A DNA stretch of 64,000 nt from Vibrio quintilis (GTDB taxonomy: Bacteria > Pseudomonadota > Gammaproteobacteria > Enterobacterales > Vibrionaceae). Below, one piece after another: positions 57,097 through 64,000 of this stretch. The translations under genes were made by a program, and so were the position numbers. The notes below the pieces were generated by a model. That model searched no databases and had not been told where the DNA came from. It saw nothing but the letters and a program-made list of their open reading frames with translations. The stretch is taken from contig NZ_AP024897.1 of the NCBI RefSeq assembly GCF_024529975.1, forward strand, positions 2,480,001 to 2,544,000, given 5' to 3'. Each line of letters begins with the position of its first letter. The first letter of the stretch is position 1.

Positions 57097-60000
57097 ATGA
57101 CCACGCCATCCATACTATCGGTTCCCGGTCCCCGGGGATCCGGAGATAAAAAACAAATCGGGAATCTGCCCGGCTCCAGTCTTGCTCTTGCTGCTGCCGA
57201 ACTGGCTCAGCAATGCAATCATCATACTCTGCTGGTCACCGCCGACCCTCAGACTGCATTAAAATTACAGCAAGAGGCTGAAGCTTTTTTTTCGCAGGAA
57301 ATCGCACTGTTTCCAGACTGGGAAACACTGCCCTATGATAATTTTTCTCCTCATCAGGAAATCATTTCTGAACGTATATCCAGACTGTATCAGCTGCCAA
57401 ATAAAAAAGCCGGAATTACCATTACGCCAGTGTCCACACTGCTCCAGAAACAGTCACCCAGAGAGTATCTCCTGCAACACACGCTGATGGTCAGGCAGGG
57501 GGATCAGTTTTCATTAGAAAAACTCCGTCATCAACTGGAACAATCCGGATACAGGCATGTCGATCAGGTCTTTGGACCGGGAGAATATGCAAGCCGGGGG
57601 GCGATTCTCGATTTATACCCGATGGGGTGTGAACATCCATTTCGCTTTGACTTTTTTGATGATGAAATCGAAACAATCCGTACATTTGATACCGAAACCC
57701 AGCGCTCCCTGGAAACAATCAGGGAAATCTGTTTATTACCAGCGCATGAGTTTCCGACATCAGCGGATGCGATTGAAGACTTCAGAACACGCTGGCGGCA
57801 ACAGTTTGAAGCCCGCCGGGAGCCGGAGTCTGTTTATATGCAGGTTTCCAAAGGCACCTGGCCTGCAGGTATAGAATACTGGCAACCCCTGTTTTTTGAA
57901 CAGACTGAAACTTTATTTGATTATCTTCCGGATGAAAGCCAGATTATCATTATTGGTGATCTGGAACCCGCGATTGATCGCTTTCTTGCTGACGTCAACG
58001 AACGATATGAACAGCGTAAAGTTGATCCATTACGCCCGCTCCTACCGCCCGGAGAGCTCTGGCTGCAAAAAGATCACCTGTTTGCCAGACTCAAACAATT
58101 TCCATCAATACAACTGCATCAAACCGCAATTGAGGATAAGTCAGGCAGAACCAATGCACTTGTGGATTTATTGCCGGATCTCAGGTTGCAGCACCAGCAA
58201 AAAGAGCCTCTCAGTTCTCTGCGTCGGTTTTCTGAAAGTTTTGAAGGCAAAATTATCTTTTCGGTTGAATCAGAAGGTCGCCGGGAAGCATTGCTTGAGC
58301 TGTTACACCCCGTAAAACTCCGGCCCACAAAACAATCAGACTTTTATCAGGCCTGCCATGATGAGAACGCATCCATGTCTCTCATCGTAGGCAATGCCGA
58401 GAACGGCTTTATTTTACAACAACCGCCGGTTGCTGTTATCTGCGAAAGTGACTTACTTGGTGATCGGGTCATTCACCGGCGGAAAAAAGATAAGCGCCAG
58501 ACAAACAGTGACGCCATCATCCGTAATCTTGCGGAATTAAAACCAGGGCAACCCGTTGTTCATATCGATCATGGTATCGGCCGTTATCTGGGATTACAGA
58601 CATTAGAAGTCGGTGGCATCAAAACCGAATATATGACCTTAGAGTATCAGAATGAAGCCAAACTTTATGTTCCGGTCGCATCGCTCAATCTGATCAGTCG
58701 TTATTCAGGCGGTGCCGAAGACAATGCCCCGATCCATAAACTGGGCGGTGAGGCCTGGTCAAAAGCCCGACGGAAAGCGGCGGAAAAAGTCCGGGATGTC
58801 GCGGCTGAACTGCTGGATGTTTATGCCAAACGGGAGATCAAACCCGGTTTCACTTTCGCCCTTGATCGGGAGCAATATGCAACATTCAAGTCTGGATTCC
58901 CTTTTGAAGAAACCGATGATCAGGCTACGGCCATCAATGCTGTTCTTTCTGATATGTGTCAAAACAAAGCCATGGATCGCCTTGTCTGTGGTGATGTTGG
59001 TTTCGGAAAAACAGAAGTGGCTATGCGGGCTGCTTTCATCAGTACCGACAACGGAAAGCAGGTTGCGGTCCTTGTTCCGACGACTTTATTAGCACAGCAG
59101 CATTTTGAAAACTTTCGGGACAGATTTGCAAATCATCCTATCCGGGTTGAAGTGCTCTCCAGATTCAAAACACAAAAAGAGCAAAAACAAATCTTAAAAG
59201 ATGTTGAGGAAGGCAAAGTCGATATTCTGGTCGGTACACATAAGTTACTTTCCAGTGAACTTCAATTTAAAGATCTCGGACTACTCATCGTCGATGAAGA
59301 GCATCGTTTTGGTGTGCGCCAGAAAGAAAAAGTCAAAGCAATGCGGGCAGATGTAGACATTCTGACGCTGACGGCGACTCCGATTCCCCGCACACTCAAT
59401 ATGGCAATGAGCGGCATGCGGGATCTCTCAATCATCGCAACTCCGCCGGCAAGACGACTGGCAGTCAAAACATTCATCAGACAAGATGAAAACAGTGTCA
59501 TCCGGGAAGCAGTTTTACGTGAAATCATGCGGGGCGGCCAGGTTTACTATCTTCATAATCAGGTTGAAACTATTGATAAAGTTGCTGCTGATTTAGAAAA
59601 ACTGATTCCTGAAGCCCGTATTACAGTCGCTCACGGACAAATGCGTGAGCGGGAACTGGAACAGATTATGAACGACTTTTACCATCAGCGTTTTAATCTG
59701 TTAGTTTGTACCACGATCATCGAAACCGGCATTGATGTCCCGACAGCAAACACAATCATCATCCACAGAGCTGATACCCTTGGTTTGGCCCAGCTCCATC
59801 AGCTCCGAGGCCGGGTCGGACGTTCACATCATCAGGCGTATGCTTATCTTCTGACACCACCACCAAAAGCATTAACAAAAGATGCGGTTAAACGGTTAGA
59901 AGCGTTGGCATCACTGGAAGATCTTGGTGCCGGGTTTACTCTGGCAACCCATGATCTTGAAATCAGAGGTGCAGGTGAATTATTGGGAGAAGAACAAAGT

Positions 60001-60561
60001 GGTCAAATCCAGTCTGTCGGATTTACGCTTTATATGGAAATGCTTGAACAGGCTGTCGAAGCATTAAAGTCAGGCAAAGAACCTTCTCTTGAAGACTTGT
60101 TAAGGGAACAGACTGAAGTTGAATTCCGGCTCCCGGCTCTGCTGCCCGATGACTACATCCCGGATATTAATACCCGGTTATCGATGTATAAACAAATCGC
60201 CAGTGTGACTGAAGAAAGTGAACTGAGTGAGTTGAAAGTCGAGTTGATCGACCGGTTTGGAAAACTGCCGGATGCTGCATTAAATTTACTGGAAATCACT
60301 CAATTTAAGCTGGAAGCAGCAAAACTGAGTATTAAAAAGATTGAGGCCCATCAAAAAGGCGGATATATAGATTTTCATCTTAATGCTAATATTGACCCAA
60401 CGTGTTTAGTCCGGCTTTTGCAGTCTCAACCCAGACAATTCAGTATGGATGGCCCGACAAAGTTAAAATTTACCCTGCCTCTGGAAGAGCGATTACAGCG
60501 TCTCCGGTTTGTTCAGGATATGTTGAAATATTTTCAAGAAAATCTGTTGCCCCAAGTATAA
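57097..60561 (+). CDS. mfd: Transcription-repair coupling factor Mfd
   Basis: This 1154-residue protein has a UvrB-like N-terminal module (GNLPGSSLALAAAELA start), an RNAP-interacting domain (PGQPVVHIDHGIGRYLGL), SF2 helicase motor motifs (CGDVGFGKTEVAMRA, IVDEEHRFGV, TLTATPIPRTLNMA, QLRGRVGRSHHQAYAYL) and a TRCF C-terminal domain. It removes stalled RNA polymerase and recruits UvrA. I take ATG 57097, matching the family start; a TTG at 57067 would overlap the preceding gene. Confidence 0.96.
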   Translation: MTTPSILSVPGPRGSGDKKQIGNLPGSSLALAAAELAQQCNHHTLLVTADPQTALKLQQEAEAFFSQEIALFPDWETLPYDNFSPHQEIISERISRLYQLPNKKAGITITPVSTLLQKQSPREYLLQHTLMVRQGDQFSLEKLRHQLEQSGYRHVDQVFGPGEYASRGAILDLYPMGCEHPFRFDFFDDEIETIRTFDTETQRSLETIREICLLPAHEFPTSADAIEDFRTRWRQQFEARREPESVYMQVSKGTWPAGIEYWQPLFFEQTETLFDYLPDESQIIIIGDLEPAIDRFLADVNERYEQRKVDPLRPLLPPGELWLQKDHLFARLKQFPSIQLHQTAIEDKSGRTNALVDLLPDLRLQHQQKEPLSSLRRFSESFEGKIIFSVESEGRREALLELLHPVKLRPTKQSDFYQACHDENASMSLIVGNAENGFILQQPPVAVICESDLLGDRVIHRRKKDKRQTNSDAIIRNLAELKPGQPVVHIDHGIGRYLGLQTLEVGGIKTEYMTLEYQNEAKLYVPVASLNLISRYSGGAEDNAPIHKLGGEAWSKARRKAAEKVRDVAAELLDVYAKREIKPGFTFALDREQYATFKSGFPFEETDDQATAINAVLSDMCQNKAMDRLVCGDVGFGKTEVAMRAAFISTDNGKQVAVLVPTTLLAQQHFENFRDRFANHPIRVEVLSRFKTQKEQKQILKDVEEGKVDILVGTHKLLSSELQFKDLGLLIVDEEHRFGVRQKEKVKAMRADVDILTLTATPIPRTLNMAMSGMRDLSIIATPPARRLAVKTFIRQDENSVIREAVLREIMRGGQVYYLHNQVETIDKVAADLEKLIPEARITVAHGQMRERELEQIMNDFYHQRFNLLVCTTIIETGIDVPTANTIIIHRADTLGLAQLHQLRGRVGRSHHQAYAYLLTPPPKALTKDAVKRLEALASLEDLGAGFTLATHDLEIRGAGELLGEEQSGQIQSVGFTLYMEMLEQAVEALKSGKEPSLEDLLREQTEVEFRLPALLPDDYIPDINTRLSMYKQIASVTEESELSELKVELIDRFGKLPDAALNLLEITQFKLEAAKLSIKKIEAHQKGGYIDFHLNANIDPTCLVRLLQSQPRQFSMDGPTKLKFTLPLEERLQRLRFVQDMLKYFQENLLPQV

Positions 60562-60606
60562 TGTGTGACAACGGCCATAATCTCTAATCATCGTAATGGA
60601 GTGATA

Positions 60607-61377
60607 ATGAAAAAGCTGATCCCACTATTGATGCTCTTCATCGCAATGCCCGGCTGGGCTAAGAGACAATTTGACATCGAAGTGATCATTTTTAAACGTG
60701 TCGCAGATACTGAAACGACAATTGAATCCTGGCCGGCGAGTCTTCCTCCGATTGCTTATAAAAGAACCGGGAGTCTCAATTCACAGAGCTATCGTGCAAA
60801 GAAAGGCGTAACATTACTCCCGCGAAGTCAGTATAAACTGAATGCACAGGAACAAAGGCTGAACCGCCATGCCGGATTTCATGTTCTTCTTCATACAGCC
60901 TGGCGACAAGGAGATCAGGGACAATCTTACGCACCTTCATTCCACATAAAAGCCGGCAGAAATTTTGCTTCACTCTTCCAGCCAGATGGCAGTGAACTGA
61001 AGCCGTCTTCTGTTTCTCCGGTCGAAGGTGTGGTGGAAACTTCGATACCGAAGCCTTTATATGAACTGGATGGAAAACTACAGGTATATGTTCAGCATTA
61101 TCTGTATGCCGATGCAATTTTTGACCTGAAAATACCGGGAATTAAAGAAGTCTCTGTTCAGGATACTCCTGCCGATACTGACACAGATGCAGAGAATAAA
61201 AGCGATACAAATATTCAGCTTGGACATCTTCAGTCTATCAATTCTGTTGTGACTGAAGAAAAGTATTTAAAACCATACAGACTGAATCAAAAAAGAAGAA
61301 TGCGTAGCGGAGAAACTATCTATTTTGATCATCCATTGATGGGCATTGTCCTTCAGGTCAGAAAAGTCACGCAATGA
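60607..61377 (+). CDS. csiV: Peptidoglycan-binding protein CsiV
   Basis: This 256-residue protein has a signal peptide (KLIPLLMLFIAMPGWA) and the CsiV family core (RQFDIEVIIFKR, GFHVLLHTAWRQ, PLYELDGKLQVYVQHYLYADA, and the end YFDHPLMGIVLQVRKV). CsiV is a periplasmic chaperone-like factor linked to penicillin-binding protein PBP1a function through LpoA in V. cholerae. ATG 60607 has GGAG upstream. Position after mfd is the Vibrio order. Confidence 0.92.
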   Translation: MKKLIPLLMLFIAMPGWAKRQFDIEVIIFKRVADTETTIESWPASLPPIAYKRTGSLNSQSYRAKKGVTLLPRSQYKLNAQEQRLNRHAGFHVLLHTAWRQGDQGQSYAPSFHIKAGRNFASLFQPDGSELKPSSVSPVEGVVETSIPKPLYELDGKLQVYVQHYLYADAIFDLKIPGIKEVSVQDTPADTDTDAENKSDTNIQLGHLQSINSVVTEEKYLKPYRLNQKRRMRSGETIYFDHPLMGIVLQVRKVTQ

Positions 61378-61388
61378 CAGGCAAAAAC

Positions 61389-61424
61389 AAAAATACCCGA
61401 CAATCTTTTTGTCGGGTATTTTTT
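61389..61424. terminator. Bidirectional terminator between csiV and ndh
   Basis: AAATACCCGACAA (61391-61403) pairs with TTGTCGGGTATTT (61409-61421); T-runs follow on both strands, serving convergent csiV and ndh. Confidence 0.92.
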
Positions 61425-61439
61425 CATTCAGAGGATAAT

Positions 61440-62729
61440 TTAGTGTAGCTTCAGATTTGGCCGCAGAACACGGTTAATTCTGCCAACCAGAAGCATCAGG
61501 GACGTTTTAAACATGCCATGTAAAGCCATTTGATGCATCCGGTATAATGAAATATAAACGACACGGGCAATACGTCCTTCAACCATCATTGAACCTTTCG
61601 TCAGGTTCCCCATCAAACTTCCGACAGTCGAGAACCTGCTTAAAGAGACCAGAGAACCATGATCTTTATAAAGATATGGCTTGAGTTCCCTGCCGTTTAA
61701 CTTTGCAACAATATTTTTAAAAGTCTGAGTTGCCATCTGATGGGCTGCCTGTGCTCTTGGTGGAACAAAAGAGCCATCAGGCTGAGTACACTGCGCCAAA
61801 TCACCGATGACAAATATATCATCATCGCGGGTTGTCTGCAGTTTATTATTCACAACAAGCTGATTTATCCGGTTGGTCTCCAGCCCGGCGATATCTTTCA
61901 TAAAGTCAGGCGCTTTGATTCCCGCGGCCCAAACCATAATTTGCGCCGGTATTTTTTCTCCCTCTTTAGTAACCAGCCCATCTTCTTCTGCTTTCGTTAT
62001 CATCGTTGCAGTCCTGACAGTGACGCCAAGCTTGGTCAGCTCATGATGCGCTGCTCCGGAAATCCGGGAAGGCAAGGCAGGAAGAATTCTTTCACCAGCT
62101 TCAATCAGGTTGACATTCAGCTTACTGGAATCCAGATCCCCAAAACCATAATTTCGCAATTCTTTCACAGCATTGTGTAACTCAGCGGACAACTCAACAC
62201 CCGTTGCGCCACCACCAACAATCGCAATATCAACGGTTCCCTGACCATGATGAGCATGAAGCTTCAGAAACTCATTATTCATTTCCGTTCTGAAACGGTG
62301 CGCCTGTCCCGGACTATCAAGAAAAATACAATGATCTCTGACTCCCGGTGTATTAAAGTCATTCGATGTAGAACCAATGGCTAATACCAGAATATCATAT
62401 TCAACTTCTCTTCTTGGCAGTAACAGCTCATCATTCTCATCTCTCAGTTCAGCAAGGTGAATAACCTTCCGCTCCCGGTCAATATTTTCCAGACTACCCA
62501 TCTGAAAATCAAAATGATGATTTTTGGCATGCGCACGATAACTCAGGGCATCAACACCTTCATCAAGTGAACCAGTAGCAACTTCATGCAATAAAGGCTT
62601 CCATAAATGACTGGCATTTTTATCCACCAGCGTCATGTGAGCACGTTTTTTTCTTCCCAGGGTTCTGCCAAGTTTAGTGACGAGCTCTAAACCGCCGGCA
62701 CCACCGCCTACAACTATAATTCGAGTCAC
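61440..62729 (-). CDS. ndh: Type II NADH dehydrogenase
   Basis: This 429-residue flavoprotein has an N-terminal FAD fold ([20 protein letters not shown]), an NADH-binding fold ([19 protein letters not shown], about 170) and a C-terminal amphipathic membrane anchor ([19 protein letters not shown]). It transfers electrons from NADH to quinone without proton pumping. GTG at 62729 is chosen because GGGGA lies eight bases upstream and it gives the usual MTRIIVVGG start. Confidence 0.96.
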   Translation of the reverse strand: MTRIIVVGGGAGGLELVTKLGRTLGRKKRAHMTLVDKNASHLWKPLLHEVATGSLDEGVDALSYRAHAKNHHFDFQMGSLENIDRERKVIHLAELRDENDELLLPRREVEYDILVLAIGSTSNDFNTPGVRDHCIFLDSPGQAHRFRTEMNNEFLKLHAHHGQGTVDIAIVGGGATGVELSAELHNAVKELRNYGFGDLDSSKLNVNLIEAGERILPALPSRISGAAHHELTKLGVTVRTATMITKAEEDGLVTKEGEKIPAQIMVWAAGIKAPDFMKDIAGLETNRINQLVVNNKLQTTRDDDIFVIGDLAQCTQPDGSFVPPRAQAAHQMATQTFKNIVAKLNGRELKPYLYKDHGSLVSLSRFSTVGSLMGNLTKGSMMVEGRIARVVYISLYRMHQMALHGMFKTSLMLLVGRINRVLRPNLKLH

Positions 62730-63030
62730 GAAATAAATCCCCAATACACACGTACCTGGAATTTCCAGGTCAAAGTTTTAATAAATGGATGTCAACAGCA
62801 AAATCCAAATCATGAATTAAACAGTAAAAACACGAGCACCGGAAATTGGTGAAGGATAAGCTGACACTTTACTTTTTTGTGTCTGCTTGAATGAATCAAA
62901 GATCATTCCCTCAGGCTTTTTCTCTGAGGCAATTCAGCAGACATCTGAATTTTATAATTATCGATATTATAAGGAGCTATTCTATCCATGCAACCTATGA
63001 TTATTCACCCCAGAACAGCTCAAATATGCA
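62730..63030. other. Intergenic region between ndh and ycfP
   Basis: These 301 bp contain no gene. CCTCAG (62909-62914) and CTGAGG (62924-62929) form a weak hairpin around a T-rich loop; it could help end ycfP transcription. The ndh promoter should lie here but was not clear. Confidence 0.5.
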
Positions 63031-63573
63031 TCATTGATCGCATTTAAATGCATTCACAGCTTTTAAATGATGAGAAATTTTCTTAAATTTATGGCTTTGC
63101 TCATCATCCCAAATGATGTCGTAGTAATCGGACAGCTCACTCATGGTTTTAAGGTTATCAAGAAATTCATCATTTCTGGACAAAATCACCAGGCAACGGC
63201 CTTGGTTTTTAGTCCGGAACTGAGTCACACACTTGGTCGCAATATCTTCATACTCTTCAGGGCGATCAATCTTCCCATGCATATTTTCTTCGGGATGAAG
63301 ATTCGGATTAAAAATGACCTGTTTGATTCCGCATAAAAAGCCGATCCGTTCAGACCAGTATCCCCCAAGTCCAACCCCACATATTACCGGAGATGGATCG
63401 TCGCTCTGTTGAATAGCTTTATCAACTTCTTTCAACAAATGTTGCATATCATGCTTGGGATGCAACGTACTATAATTGATAAACCGGACATCATCGTCAA
63501 TAAACTTCAGCTGTAAGACTTTTTCATGATTACCCGGACTGGTAGAGTCAAAACCATGTAAGTAAATAATCAT
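63031..63573 (-). CDS. ycfP: YcfP family alpha/beta-hydrolase fold protein
   Basis: This 180-residue protein matches E. coli YcfP (UPF0227): [37 protein letters not shown] and [14 protein letters not shown]. The elbow reads GVGLGG, with Gly in place of the nucleophilic Ser, as in other YcfP proteins. Catalytic activity is therefore doubtful. Function unknown. The order ndh, ycfP, thiK resembles that in E. coli without nagZ. Confidence 0.92.
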   Translation of the reverse strand: MIIYLHGFDSTSPGNHEKVLQLKFIDDDVRFINYSTLHPKHDMQHLLKEVDKAIQQSDDPSPVICGVGLGGYWSERIGFLCGIKQVIFNPNLHPEENMHGKIDRPEEYEDIATKCVTQFRTKNQGRCLVILSRNDEFLDNLKTMSELSDYYDIIWDDEQSHKFKKISHHLKAVNAFKCDQ

Positions 63574-63639
63574 CTCAACCTCTCACAATTAATAGAAAAA
63601 CTGCACAAAATACCAGAGCCTCTGGCAGAGATATTTCAA

Positions 63640-64000
63640 TTATCGTTCCAAATCAGAGTCCGAAAGAACCTGCTTAATTTTTTCAGCTTCCTGCCCCATA
63701 ATCTGATTATCCCACACTATTTCAGCTATAAAATACCATAGCATAGCCAGCATTTGTGCGCGTGGGACCCATTGTTTTACGCCTTCAATCCAATCATCTG
63801 TATTCGCTATACCCCGATAATGGCAATAGTCCGTCACAATTGTTTCAAGCTTACTTTCAGAACCGAAGCTCATCGCTAAATCAAGCCGGGGATCGGACAA
63901 AGCGGCATATTCCCAGTCAATGATTTTAAAACCAGAAACTGTTTCAATAATGTTATGTGCACCAAGGTCAAAATGGCACAAAGTATCAGGAATATCCGTA
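63640..64000 (-). CDS. thiK: Thiamine kinase-like phosphotransferase, C-terminal part
   Basis: The frame is open to the window edge, so the 5' end is missing; about 120 C-terminal residues are present. It shows the aminoglycoside phosphotransferase/choline kinase motifs CHFDLGAHNII (catalytic Asp and Asn) and FKIIDWEYAALSDPRLDLAMSF (metal-binding Asp). The context beside ycfP suggests ThiK (YcfN), which phosphorylates thiamine. A lipopolysaccharide core or choline kinase of the same fold cannot be excluded from this fragment. Confidence 0.75.
   Translation of the reverse strand, partial: TDIPDTLCHFDLGAHNIIETVSGFKIIDWEYAALSDPRLDLAMSFGSESKLETIVTDYCHYRGIANTDDWIEGVKQWVPRAQMLAMLWYFIAEIVWDNQIMGQEAEKIKQVLSDSDLER

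Noticed and set aside
1..64000. CRISPR array, rRNA genes or replication origin
   Set aside because: No regularly spaced repeats, rRNA sequence, DnaA-box cluster or origin-linked genes were seen.

Overview
The window reads as chromosome 1 of a Vibrio or close Vibrionaceae relative. The evidence is family-level protein similarity and a gene order that, as I recall it, matches the Vibrio cholerae large chromosome: nadA, cpoB-pal-tolBARQ-ybgC, cydABX-ybgE, ruvBAC, cysS, ppiB-lpxH-ychJ, an OmpT-like porin beside dinG, xthA, pflB, a chemoreceptor, pflA, yfbU, yeaGH-ycgB, kdsB-lpxK-msbA-comEC, lolCDE, a plzB-like gene, mfd-csiV, ndh, ycfP and thiK. No database search was run; all names rest on recognised motifs, lengths and context.

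Layout. (1) 1-3093 is the integrase end of a genomic island in the 3' end of tRNA-Ser(GGA). It holds a P4-type tyrosine recombinase, an AlpA-type regulator, an IS200 copy and a cluster of TGTATGC repeats that may be integrase arm sites. The far end lies left of the window. (2) 3094-10577 looks accessory. It has a small exported Ser/Tyr/Gly/Asn/Gln-rich protein and, convergent to it, a tight seven-gene operon: a periplasmic helical protein, an ABC ATPase, a MacB/LolCE-type permease, a LolA-like periplasmic carrier, an outer-membrane barrel protein, a LytS-type kinase and a LytTR regulator. I know no named system with this content, and it is the best candidate for an undescribed trans-envelope system. 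(3) 10739-13594: arfA with a hairpin around its stop codon, alaE, a YgfB-family gene and nadA. (4) 13667-19294: the tol-pal operon. (5) 19254-22766: the cytochrome bd operon with cydX, preceded by two FNR-like boxes 50 bp apart. (6) 22945-26643: ruvBAC, with a LexA box before ruvA, and cysS. (7) 26810-34780: ppiB, lpxH, ychJ, a DUF2057 gene, porin, dinG, a TSUP transporter, rsmS and xthA. (8) 35331-41392: pflB, a chemoreceptor, pflA and yfbU. (9) 41642-46542: the PrkA kinase/YeaH/SpoVR stress cluster. (10) 46559-53065: kdsB, a Trm112-like zinc protein, lpxK, msbA, comEC and a DUF2062 gene. (11) 53221-64000: lolCDE, plzB-like, mfd, csiV, ndh, ycfP and the end of thiK.

How it works together. 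Most genes are core envelope upkeep (Tol-Pal, Lol, lipid A, MsbA, porin), low-oxygen and fermentative energy metabolism (bd oxidase, Pfl, Ndh) and DNA repair (RuvABC, Mfd, XthA, DinG). The canonical LolCDE set at 53-56 kb is a useful internal comparison for the Lol-like operon at 4-10.6 kb, which adds its own periplasmic carrier, barrel protein and sensory pair. Non-coding structure is rich. It includes strong intrinsic terminators between most units, a GGGTC-N4-GACCC palindrome family bracketing the accessory operon, and one perfect 17-bp-stem dispersed palindrome with a half copy about 4.8 kb away.
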